Assembly (NCBI GenBank): GCA_002726845.1
Contig: PBSP01000087.1
Location: 1-15,134 of the forward strand
Reading direction: 5' to 3'
Source: Methanobacteriota archaeon
GTDB lineage: Archaea; Thermoplasmatota; Poseidoniia; Poseidoniales; Poseidoniaceae
DNA: 15,134 bases
The notes beneath the pieces are model-generated. The model had not been told where the DNA came from, ran no database searches, and saw nothing but the letters and a program-made list of their open reading frames with translations. Position 1 is the stretch's first letter. Every line of letters begins with the position of its first letter. Below are positions 8,101 through 14,135 of the stretch, piece by piece. The position numbers and the translations under genes are program-made.

Positions 8101-8275
8101 TTCCGACATCGCCGGATTCTCCGTCATTGCCCTTTCTCCGATGGGTCTGTTCAGCAATTTTGGAATCTTTTCTGCTGCAATGATCTTCTTGTCACTGATT
8201 GCCAGTCTGGTGCTAACAACTGCTGCACTTGGTCTGCTTCACCAATTTACAAAGTCAAATTCGGAAGAAGAATAG
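5150..8275 (+). CDS. RND/MMPL superfamily membrane transporter
   Basis: 1041 residues with the internally duplicated RND plan. Helix 1 (about 19-38) is followed by a large extracytoplasmic domain (about 40-395), helices 2-6 (about 396-556), helix 7 (about 597-615), a second extracytoplasmic domain (about 618-878) and helices 8-12 (about 880-1033). Each half has an MMPL/SSD-like block: GIDDSLHALHRYKEE around Asp473-Asp474 and GVGIDYCIHVTERYRE around Asp945-Tyr946. These acidic positions in the fourth helix of each half are where RND and MmpL pumps carry their proton relay. Such proteins export lipids, hydrophobic compounds or membrane components using the proton motive force; the archaeal members are mostly uncharacterised. 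The extracytoplasmic loops hold several cysteines (205/210, 345/356, 734/749) that could form disulfides. It follows an exported M28 peptidase by 61 bp. Substrate unknown. Confidence 0.9.
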   Translation: MGTRFARFSEHMVAHRKRVHIAVFVLTLFMIPGALTALQPIDMESYEMESPELTAQTIIDSEFPTSEIILGFVVSVRDPSEVEALDSWEPAPSIDGGTPDYTNVPPANQILAAGEPWVGISEPNGGILNLTILKEIDGKAKLIQDHPLGQSLKPLVNEVTGHQTAGVMSLADIFRGFMNNTSILTQPGLSPLGVPEPAPTNWTDCFPLDCLSFDDVNVTQAHIDMAAARMAEGSNNDFLRWVSLDRGFVYDPTSIQEGPIGGSLDSEGKWQNETMGYGRWSGSASWLLVQLDRASLEEGGWEITWKDAKQEKSIRNSDDGLIIGGYRLANSELVLHPPQYTEEYCQELKNDTGSGCSVEWTYMDLEGLLRSHDRTSLTLLVGQGVNVEVNRELQSSTGLIVLMGFIILGLLYVSLRRVSDVAIVVVALGGALLWMQGFIGHISNLTGFFGVDIIARSQFSNLLPILVLALGIDDSLHALHRYKEERKLGKTASESGTITLTRVGRAIMLTSITTMAAFSANLFSDIAALRSFGVEAAMGILAAFLLTGLWVPLLRMSFDEWLENQRGKKIEERQITHLVPERWLRGLTIQSGRFRNSIVIAVLALLITVPASIAMSNLEGDFAVEDFLDESSDFALGVNIVNERFSDEGEPAMLLIEGDVLDPRVYAGIEELRQRMNKPEPGVPEKITKTPDGNIDLLALDELVFAAQGSLVLNDEPFRARGWDPDVEGNGVGCNTTMIGFIDTDDRDCLAFMYGFLTLEGVPGIGPIPDIPASLVSLYIMPKVELNQTQPWLDINGQPAEYEHMLIRFGITSPEDFPSLAPAMDKLWRDLEVFTNLSTGTHETAGTAPTEEKPLTWVMTTGRPVTRFVASTEMQDEMQSSLVLGSLFVFVSLAIGFRSIKQALVTLGPILLVVVWLYGLMEVSGASLNIVTVTIATISLGVGIDYCIHVTERYRESREKGESHKQALHAVGGACSLALIGSAASDIAGFSVIALSPMGLFSNFGIFSAAMIFLSLIASLVLTTAALGLLHQFTKSNSEEE

Positions 8276-8353
8276 CATCGGTGTCTTCTTGAAGGGTATT
8301 GGTGACGGTCGTACGCGGTCGAATGGGTGGTCCCGTCGGCGGTAGGTGATGCA

Positions 8354-10063
8354 ATGGTTGATGAAACGACACCTGAGGACGATGAGGATTGGATGAAATA
8401 CGCCAATTCAGGATTCGGTTCAACCGATTACTCGCTGTGGGATGACGTCCAAGATTACGAAGAGGAACCGGAGGCTTTCCATGAACCAGAACAACTTGAC
8501 TCACATACCGAAGAAATACCCCGTGCCCCATCCCCTGCAGGTCTGAAGCACCTCGTTCGCATGGGTATTTGCAATTCGTGTTTGGGGCGTCTTGGTGGGA
8601 AACGGTCGTTTCAACAAACCAACGAAGTCTCGGGTCAAAACATACGTGATTCAATTGTCGAAGGAAACCAACGACTGATGAACATCCGTACCGAAATTCC
8701 ATTGTGTCCATTCTGTGAGAATTTATTCGAAGAAGTGGATTTGCTGGCGGATCTGATCGAGGACTCCATTCGCGGATATGAAATTCGGAAGTTGCAGATT
8801 GGCACCCGTTTCCCAAAAGATCAGGTTGAACAGGAAGAAGGTATTCGAAAACAGTATGCTGCCGTTGGCTCAGATGCTTTGAAACCGTCGCTTGTAAAGT
8901 CAATTTCAACAATCCTCAATGAACGATTGGATGACGTTTCCATCGTCAACGACAAACCTGACATCCTGGCTCTCATCGATGTGCTTACCCTCACGGTGAA
9001 GCTCGATGTTCGCAGTGCCTACGTCTATGGACGTTACAAGAAGCATGAACGTGGAATTCCACAGACGCGGTGGCCATGTCGGGCATGCAAAGGTCGAGGG
9101 TGTGTCAGATGCAACAACACTGGACAACAATATCCCTCAAGCGTTCAAGATTTGATCGGTAATCCATTACTTGAGTTGTTTGAAGGAGCCGAACATGCAT
9201 TTCATGGAATGGGTCGTGAGGATATCGATGTTCGCTGCCTAGGTCGCGGACGCCCATTTGTTCTGGAGATTAAGGAACCAAAGCGTTGGGACATCGATTA
9301 TGAGATGGCGATGGCGGTTGTCAACCAACAAGCCGATGGCTCCGTGGAGGTCACCGACCTTCGAAAATCGAATCGAAGTGAAGTCGTTCGTCTCAAAGAT
9401 ACACCTGCTGAAAAGTCCTACACCATCCGTTTCCGAATCGAACCTCTCACTCAACCGGAGCTCGACATCTTGACCGCACCGCTCGACATGACCAATGAAG
9501 ACGTGCAAAAGCGCGGGCGTGGTCGTCGAAAACATCGCCGAAGGGGCGATCGTAAAGACAATCCAAGCAAACCTCTGGAACGCATCGAGCGCACAGTGCT
9601 TGAAGAAACCGAACTTAAGAAAATGAAAAAATCTGAGTTGGTTGAATTGTGCGTTGAACGTGAATGTGAGGGGAAAGGTGTCAAAGCAGTCCTCATCGAA
9701 AATCTCCTTGCAACAAACCCACAACCTGTTGAAACCTTACCGCTTCCGAATGAAGCAACGATTCTGGAGATGATTGAAAAATTGCAGGGGACCAATCTTG
9801 CTCAGCGGACGCCAGAACGTGTTGCTCATCGGCGTGCAGATTTGGTTCGAAGAAGGAAAGTGATTGAGACGAATGATGCGAGGGTCGAATCCAATGAATC
9901 CGGTCCAATCGCAGTTGAATTTACACTTCGCTGCGAATCAGGAACCTACGTCAAAGAAACCGTTCACGGAGACGACGGTAGAACACAGCCCTCAATCGCC
10001 TCATTGATTAAGGCAAAATGCACTGTTGAGTGGCTTGATGTTGGAGATGTCCACGCCGATTGA
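8354..10063 (+). CDS. pus10: tRNA pseudouridine synthase Pus10 with inserted SAP-like domain
   Basis: 569 residues from ATG 8354. Archaeal Pus10 makes pseudouridine 54 (and often 55) in the tRNA T-loop. After an acidic extension (1-60), the THUMP-type region has the zinc pairs CNSC (73/76) and CPFC (118/121). A Cys4 cluster, PCRACKGRGCVRC (242-253), leads into the catalytic domain. GMGREDIDVRCLGRGRPFVLEIK (285-307) holds the catalytic Asp292. TPERVAHRRADLVRRRKV (486-503) and SGTYVKETVHGDDGRT (529-544) complete it. Between the catalytic blocks lies an insertion: a Lys/Arg-rich linker (386-401) and a segment at 418-454 (ELKKMKKSELVEL...GVKAVLIENLL) that matches the SAP nucleic-acid-binding pattern. 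AGGTGAT, a perfect match to the archaeal anti-SD, lies three bases before ATG 8354, so I prefer it to the in-frame GTG 8327. It heads the archaeal rpl21e-rpoF-DUF655-ksgA neighbourhood. Confidence 0.93.
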   Translation: MVDETTPEDDEDWMKYANSGFGSTDYSLWDDVQDYEEEPEAFHEPEQLDSHTEEIPRAPSPAGLKHLVRMGICNSCLGRLGGKRSFQQTNEVSGQNIRDSIVEGNQRLMNIRTEIPLCPFCENLFEEVDLLADLIEDSIRGYEIRKLQIGTRFPKDQVEQEEGIRKQYAAVGSDALKPSLVKSISTILNERLDDVSIVNDKPDILALIDVLTLTVKLDVRSAYVYGRYKKHERGIPQTRWPCRACKGRGCVRCNNTGQQYPSSVQDLIGNPLLELFEGAEHAFHGMGREDIDVRCLGRGRPFVLEIKEPKRWDIDYEMAMAVVNQQADGSVEVTDLRKSNRSEVVRLKDTPAEKSYTIRFRIEPLTQPELDILTAPLDMTNEDVQKRGRGRRKHRRRGDRKDNPSKPLERIERTVLEETELKKMKKSELVELCVERECEGKGVKAVLIENLLATNPQPVETLPLPNEATILEMIEKLQGTNLAQRTPERVAHRRADLVRRRKVIETNDARVESNESGPIAVEFTLRCESGTYVKETVHGDDGRTQPSIASLIKAKCTVEWLDVGDVHAD

Positions 10064-10084
10064 ATGGACTTGATTCATCGCGGT

Positions 10085-10094
10085 GCTTATATGC
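10085..10094 (+). promoter_or_regulatory. TATA-box promoter of the rpl21e operon
   Basis: GCTTATATGC contains the TATA-like core TTATAT (10087-10092). Transcription should begin about 25 bp downstream, near 10115, leaving a leader of roughly 45 nt that carries the GGAGGT ribosome-binding site (10149-10154). It is the clearest archaeal promoter in the window and lies in a 98-bp gap after pus10. Not experimentally shown. Confidence 0.55.
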
Positions 10095-10161
10095 AGTGGG
10101 TAGGTCGCAGAAATGCCTCGAATCAGCGTAATGCAATTTTCGAACCGTGGAGGTCAGTCAA

Positions 10162-10452
10162 ATGAAGCGATCCAAGGGACAACGAGTTGGAACACGAAGC
10201 ATTCTTCGTCGACGTCGAAAAGACCGTTCTCGAACGTACATTAACCGCATTATGCACAACTATGAGGAAGGCGACAGGGTTGCCATCGTCTTGGACGGAA
10301 GTCAGCAGATGGGCATGCCCCACCGACGATTCCATGGCCGAACAGGATTCATCCAGAAGCGCCAAGGTGTAGCGTGGGTTGTCTCCGTAAAGGACGGAAA
10401 CATGCAAAAAACCGTGATTGCACGTCCAGAACACCTACGCCCTCTTGAGTGA
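10162..10452 (+). CDS. rpl21e: Large-subunit ribosomal protein L21e (eL21)
   Basis: 96 residues, the normal archaeal length. The basic N terminus (MKRSKGQRVGTRSILRRRRKDR), the conserved YEEGDRVAIVLDGSQQMGMPHRRFHGRTG core and the VKDGNMQKTVIARPEHLRP end are characteristic of eL21, a protein of the 50S subunit shared by archaea and eukaryotes and absent from bacteria. GGAGGT at 10149-10154 sits seven bases before ATG 10162, which decides the start against the in-frame GTG at 10147 that would precede and overlap the SD. The stop is immediately followed by the rpoF region, and rpl21e, rpoF, DUF655 and ksgA are probably one transcript from the TATA box at 10087. Confidence 0.97.
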   Translation: MKRSKGQRVGTRSILRRRRKDRSRTYINRIMHNYEEGDRVAIVLDGSQQMGMPHRRFHGRTGFIQKRQGVAWVVSVKDGNMQKTVIARPEHLRPLE

Positions 10453-10461
10453 GTGATCATC

Positions 10462-10824
10462 ATGACAGAAGAAGAAAAAATCGTTGACTTTGCAACCGTT
10501 CGCGACCTGCTGCTCGGTGCACAAGAACGCCGCAAGGATTTGACATACGAACAGCGCGCTGCGCTCTTTCACGCTGAGTGGGCTGCAAGCGACAATCGCA
10601 ATGGATACCCTACCGATGCTGGTGTCTTTGCAGACCTGAAGGATGCTATCGCACAACTTCCTGCTTTCGAAAAGTATCCAGAGCTCGCTGCAAAGCTCGC
10701 TGAACTGATGCCGATCAGCGAAATCGAAATCAAGGCAGTCATGGCAAGCCGACGGGCTTCCATTGACGATGGAGACATAAACGCCATCATCGAACTTGTC
10801 CGACAACATGTCGGCATTGAATAA
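10462..10824 (+). CDS. rpoF: DNA-directed RNA polymerase subunit F (Rpb4)
   Basis: 120 residues. With subunit E (Rpb7) this protein forms the stalk of archaeal RNA polymerase, assisting promoter opening, termination and nascent RNA binding. Recognisable parts are the N-terminal segment with DLTYEQRAAL, corresponding to the LSYEQ region of archaeal F subunits, and the C-terminal HRDC-like helices with LMPISEIEIKAVMASRR and INAIIELVRQHVGI. Position between rpl21e and a DUF655 gene is the standard euryarchaeal arrangement and supports the call, since the sequence itself is divergent. GTGAT at 10453-10457 can act as ribosome-binding site for ATG 10462. The GTG at 10453, directly after the rpl21e stop, is a less likely start. 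The middle (about 45-65, AASDNRNGYPTDAGVF) looks a little longer than in shorter archaeal versions. Confidence 0.9.
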   Translation: MTEEEKIVDFATVRDLLLGAQERRKDLTYEQRAALFHAEWAASDNRNGYPTDAGVFADLKDAIAQLPAFEKYPELAAKLAELMPISEIEIKAVMASRRASIDDGDINAIIELVRQHVGIE

Positions 10825-10848
10825 ACTCAGTAACTGGAAGTGATTGCC

Positions 10849-11598
10849 GTGAGCCGCCCAGGCCGTGATTACACGCCTCGAAAATTCAACAAAGCAAAAC
10901 CGAGTGTCGACACCTCGATGCCGGCTCCTGCCACTGGCCGCAGAGAAATCGCTCAGCCACAGAAAAAACCCAACAACGCACCCAATCGGGCTCAGCAACG
11001 TCAAGGTGGTCGAACAGGTCAGCGTCAACAACGATCCCAACAGCGTCGACGAGAGGGGCAGCCGCTTTACGATGCAACGTGGATTCGCGTTGTGGAACAC
11101 GACATTGCAGAAGGCGTTGTGACTGGATTCACTGAAGACAGCGTCATTCCTTGTCGCATTGCCATCGAATCAGATGAAGCACTTTTGCCAAGTACGAGAG
11201 TATACGTCGGAGGAGATGGAAAGGGCTCTCCAGAAGGAGATATCCTCGGTGGTGCACGGATGGATAAGATGACCAATTCTGCGAAACTTGATTTCCCGCT
11301 GATTCTTCAATTGTTCGTCGAAGAGCACGGGCAACACTTTGTTGAGGCCTTTTTCAATAAAGCAGGGAATCTCTCCTTGAAGCAACATGCTTTTGAGTTG
11401 CTCTCAGGTATCGGCAACAAAAAAGCGTTGCAAATGGCAGCTTTGAGAGGTTCGTCAGGATTCTCTTCCATGCAAGAACTCGATGAAAAATGTGGAATTG
11501 AATCAGCCGAACTTCTTGCTCGAAGGTTCTTTGCAGAAGTGGAAGACCGTACGCTTCAGCCTCGACTCATCGACCACCTGTTCCCGGTGAATGCATGA
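10849..11598 (+). CDS. DUF655 protein with Gln/Arg-rich N-terminal extension
   Basis: 249 residues. From about residue 75 it matches the archaeal DUF655 family: YDATWIRVVEHD, LLPSTRVYVGGD, then FVEAFFNKAGNLSLKQHAFELLSGIGNKKALQMA, a helix-hairpin-helix segment, and a C-terminal SAELLARRFFAEVEDR. The OB-like beta region plus HhH suggests RNA or DNA binding. The family almost always lies beside rpoF and ksgA, and a role in rRNA processing or translation is commonly supposed but not established. The first 70 residues are low-complexity and rich in Gln, Arg, Pro and Asn, longer than the family's usual short lead. GAAGTGAT (10837-10844) lies four bases before GTG 10849, favouring that start; the in-frame GTG 10840 falls inside this SD. 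The stop overlaps the next start (ATGA). Confidence 0.88.
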   Translation: MSRPGRDYTPRKFNKAKPSVDTSMPAPATGRREIAQPQKKPNNAPNRAQQRQGGRTGQRQQRSQQRRREGQPLYDATWIRVVEHDIAEGVVTGFTEDSVIPCRIAIESDEALLPSTRVYVGGDGKGSPEGDILGGARMDKMTNSAKLDFPLILQLFVEEHGQHFVEAFFNKAGNLSLKQHAFELLSGIGNKKALQMAALRGSSGFSSMQELDEKCGIESAELLARRFFAEVEDRTLQPRLIDHLFPVNA

Positions 11599-12461
11599 AA
11601 TCTGCACGAGACTTAATCGATCGTCTCCGGTCCTATCAACCTCCAAATACCGACTTAGGTCAACACTTCCTTCATAGTGATGACATGATTGGGCTTATGG
11701 TCAGCATTGCAAAGGTCGATGCCCACGATCACGTCTTGGAGATTGGTCCAGGACCAGGTACACTCACGCATCGATTGCTGGAGACGGGTGCAAAAGTCAC
11801 TGCAATCGAAATTGATGATGCACCAATATTTCATCTCAATGAAACGTTTCGTAAAGAACTGCAGACAAACCAACTGACGCTTCATCAGGGTGATGCATTG
11901 AGCATTGACTGGCCGGAAGACATTACCAAAGTTGTAGCAAACATCCCGTACCAAATTTCCTCTCCATTAATTAAGAGATTAACCCAATACCTCAAGCAAC
12001 AAAATACGCCGATGCTTCAGGTCGTCATTATGGTTCAACTTGAATTCGCCCAACGCCTTTCAATGCGCCATCCTTCAGACGTGGGTTCACTTGGTCTAAC
12101 CGTTGCATTGGATTGGAATGTTCACGAGCACCACACCGTCCCACCTCACCACTTTATTCCACAACCCGATGTTCAATCGATGGTCGTTGAAATGCAGCCG
12201 CATGAAAGGACGTTTTCCGTCGATAAACGACTCTTACGTCAGATCATCCATCATGTGTTCGATCAACGGAGAAAGAAACTTCGAACGATACTCAAGAACC
12301 CCCCTCGCCGTATTTCTCGAATCAAAGGATGGCATAAGCAGCGATGGAAAAACGCAGTTCAAGCACTGCAAAATCTCGAGGTGATGGACGCTCGTCCAGA
12401 AGAATTGCAAATGGAAGATTGGATTGCGCTCACGGAGAAGGTTGAAAAAGGCTCGATGTGA
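11595..12461 (+). CDS. ksgA: 16S rRNA adenine-N6,N6-dimethyltransferase (Dim1/KsgA)
   Basis: 288 residues, full length. It dimethylates two adjacent adenosines in the 3' terminal helix of 16S rRNA using S-adenosylmethionine during small-subunit maturation. Motifs in order: LGQHFLHS (21-28), motif I EIGPGPGTLT (49-58), acidic motif II AIEID (70-74), QGDAL (98-102) and motif IV NIPYQISSPL (116-125), whose NxPY flips and stacks on the target adenine. The C-terminal helical domain (about 195-288) includes FDQRRKKLRTIL, typical of the family. The start overlaps the DUF655 stop as ATGA, with GGTGA (11586-11590) four bases upstream, which indicates translational coupling. Gene order matches other Euryarchaeota. 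Confidence 0.96.
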   Translation: MKSARDLIDRLRSYQPPNTDLGQHFLHSDDMIGLMVSIAKVDAHDHVLEIGPGPGTLTHRLLETGAKVTAIEIDDAPIFHLNETFRKELQTNQLTLHQGDALSIDWPEDITKVVANIPYQISSPLIKRLTQYLKQQNTPMLQVVIMVQLEFAQRLSMRHPSDVGSLGLTVALDWNVHEHHTVPPHHFIPQPDVQSMVVEMQPHERTFSVDKRLLRQIIHHVFDQRRKKLRTILKNPPRRISRIKGWHKQRWKNAVQALQNLEVMDARPEELQMEDWIALTEKVEKGSM

Positions 12462-12462
12462 T

Positions 12463-12470
12463 GTTTATTA
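12463..12470 (+). promoter_or_regulatory. Weak TATA-like sequence before the HhH/zinc-ribbon gene
   Basis: GTTTATTA lies just after the ksgA stop. A start site about 25 bp on (near 12493) would give a leader of about 45 nt, similar to that proposed for rpl21e. The match is AT-rich rather than a strong consensus, and read-through from ksgA is equally possible. Confidence 0.3.
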
Positions 12471-12537
12471 CTAACCAAGGGCATGGGAGGGTTTTCTTAG
12501 GAAGGTCCCCTCGGCTGTGATTGTCGGAGAGGATGAT

Positions 12538-13629
12538 ATGGCAAAGAAAGACACCTACCTCGCACTGCTTCGTCGTGGAATCGATGACTCAACCGCACAG
12601 CTTCTTGCTGATGCGGGCCTTAAAATCGGCGACCTCAAGAAGATTGATGCCGAAAAACTGGTTGAGAATTACGGTCTCAAACAAGACATCGCAGAAGGGG
12701 TCATCAGCATTATTGCCGCAGGACCTCAAAGTCATGGTAAAGAGCGTTTTCTCGCAAAAGTACTTGCTCCAGACCGTAAGCAGGAAAGCCGCATTGAGGA
12801 AATGCGCTTCAAGCGAAAACAAAAAGACGTGCTCAGCGAACTTGCAGAGCAAAAGGAGCGAATCAAACTCGCAAAGGTTACCGCGTTTAAGGACAAGAAA
12901 CTCATTATGAACCGCCTTGGCAAAACCGTTGAGTTGATTGTCAAACTTGAAAACAGCCTCGACGATGAAGGAAAAGACGATCAGAAAGTAAAGATTCGAG
13001 ACCAACTCGAGACTCGAGGCCTAGAGGCTGCACGAGACCACGAATTGCTTGAACTTGAAGGGACTCCCCAGGACATTGTTGACTTCCGTCGCAAGCACGT
13101 TCCATCCCTTATCTTCCATGCCTGTCCTGAGTGCGGAGAAGAAATGGATCCTCGACAGTCCCGTGACATGGATCGAGGTGATGAATATGCCCTCATCTGT
13201 TGGGAATGCGAACAAAGCTTCACACCATCGCTCAGCGATATGGTCAATCTACGTCTCGAAAACGGTACAAGGATCACCATCGATGTTGACAAACCGCCAC
13301 GTAATCCTGTTCCACCTAAACCAGCAAACATGGGCTATGCCGACGTAAACGAGCAACTCCGTAAGGATCTGGAAGCAACGGGTGCAACAGCCGACCTTAT
13401 CAGTGCAGAGATTGAGTCTGCTGGGCTCACCGGTGGATTGATGGACATCAACGACTGGATTGACCAAACTCTTGCTGTCAAGGGTTACATTCAGGCACAA
13501 GAAGACCGAGAAGATTTCATCCTCCGTACCGGTGCTGGTGCAACCAAATTCAACAAGTGGATGAAGAAGGCTGGCCTGTTCTTCAACAAGCAAACAGGCC
13601 GCTGGACTCGGAACAAACCAAGTCGTTGA
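12538..13629 (+). CDS. Unrecognised protein: helix-hairpin-helix, coiled coil, zinc ribbon
   Basis: 363 residues; I do not recognise the family. The N terminus (12-60; LLRRGIDDSTAQLLADAGLKIGDLKKI...YGLKQDIAEGVISII) looks like a helix-hairpin-helix of the Rad51-N/RNA polymerase alpha-CTD kind, which binds DNA or RNA non-specifically. A highly charged helical stretch (68-175) probably forms a coiled coil. A zinc ribbon follows, with CPEC at 196/199 and CWEC at 221/224. The C-terminal part has a Pro-rich linker (252-263), a helical segment and a basic, aromatic end (KFNKWMKKAGLFFNKQTGRWTRN). The cytoplasmic, nucleic-acid-linked character fits its place after ksgA; function unknown. GGAGAGG (12526-12532) lies five bases before ATG 12538, which is favoured over the in-frame GTG 12517. 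Confidence 0.85.
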   Translation: MAKKDTYLALLRRGIDDSTAQLLADAGLKIGDLKKIDAEKLVENYGLKQDIAEGVISIIAAGPQSHGKERFLAKVLAPDRKQESRIEEMRFKRKQKDVLSELAEQKERIKLAKVTAFKDKKLIMNRLGKTVELIVKLENSLDDEGKDDQKVKIRDQLETRGLEAARDHELLELEGTPQDIVDFRRKHVPSLIFHACPECGEEMDPRQSRDMDRGDEYALICWECEQSFTPSLSDMVNLRLENGTRITIDVDKPPRNPVPPKPANMGYADVNEQLRKDLEATGATADLISAEIESAGLTGGLMDINDWIDQTLAVKGYIQAQEDREDFILRTGAGATKFNKWMKKAGLFFNKQTGRWTRNKPSR

Positions 13630-13680
13630 GGTGTTACCATCACTCAGGAAGACGTCATTCGATTCTTCCGAGGAGTTCAG

Positions 13681-13935
13681 TTGCTCGGACAAGTAACCGT
13701 TAAGCCGGATATACCGCTTGCAAAACTTGCAAAATTGGCAGGTGTTGACATCCCAACCAACTGCACCTCAGGCACGTGTGGAACATGCATGATCACGCTG
13801 ATTAAAGGCCATGTACCGCTTCCTGAAACACTTCCTCCGGGTCTTGATGAAGACATGGTTGAGGAGCAAGCACGACTCGGTTGCATTGGATGTCCAATGG
13901 GGGACGTTGACATCGACGTGCGCCCTCCCCTTTGA
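13681..13935 (+). CDS. Small [2Fe-2S] plant-type ferredoxin (start uncertain)
   Basis: 84 residues from TTG 13681. The [2Fe-2S] signature is clear: Cys28, Cys33 and Cys36 in NCTSGTCGTC (CX4CX2C) and the distal Cys68 in LGCIGCP, with an extra Cys71. This fold carries single electrons between a reductase and an acceptor enzyme in the cytoplasm; the partner is unknown. GAGGAG (13670-13675) is five bases before the TTG. However, the same frame stays open back to the upstream stop and reads VTITQEDVIRFFRGVQ before the TTG, which would supply the first beta strand that a plant-type ferredoxin needs. A second ribosome-binding site, GAGGTG (13628-13633), stands five bases before an in-frame ATC at 13639. 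The longer form would be 98 residues. The 51-bp gap otherwise has no feature. Confidence 0.85.
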   Translation: MLGQVTVKPDIPLAKLAKLAGVDIPTNCTSGTCGTCMITLIKGHVPLPETLPPGLDEDMVEEQARLGCIGCPMGDVDIDVRPPL

Positions 13936-13944
13936 GGTGGTGGA

Positions 13945-14100
13945 ATGTTTGAGGAGTGGGGAGGAGTTGAATGGATGCTCCTCGTCATCAACGTTTTGGC
14001 CCTGTTCATTGCTGGGCGATTTTTGGTTAACAAACTGAAGAGCAAACTCAAGGAAGTTGAAGACCGACAAGCCTTGCACCGGCGGATGAAAAACTCTTGA
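13945..14100 (+). CDS. 51-residue single-helix membrane protein
   Basis: A short ORF: MFEEWGGVEW, a hydrophobic helix (about 10-29, MLLVINVLALFIAGRFLV), then a charged amphipathic tail (30-51) rich in Lys, Arg and Glu (KLKSKLKEVEDRQALHRRM). GAGGTG (13934-13939), overlapping the ferredoxin stop, sits exactly five bases before the ATG, which is strong support for translation. The topology is probably N-out/C-in by the positive-inside rule. It has no recognised family. Being coupled to the ferredoxin gene, it might be a membrane tether or a small subunit, but nothing in the sequence proves that. Confidence 0.7.
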   Translation: MFEEWGGVEWMLLVINVLALFIAGRFLVNKLKSKLKEVEDRQALHRRMKNS

Positions 14101-14135
14101 GTTGGGTTCAAGAACCTTCGACAATAAGCATTTGC

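Noticed and set aside
8265..8290. AAGAAGA / TCTTCTT inverted repeat at the end of the RND gene
   Set aside because: The arms are simple purine/pyrimidine runs, one of them within coding sequence, with a 12-base spacer and no following T-run; not convincing as a terminator.
8247..8912. Minus-strand open frame of 221 codons
   Set aside because: It is antisense to the 5' part of pus10, has no domain and no initiation signal; a shadow of the coding strand.
10435..11100. Minus-strand open frame of 221 codons
   Set aside because: It runs across rpoF and the DUF655 gene, both supported by sequence and gene order. Its Cys/Phe-rich translation is typical of antisense frames.
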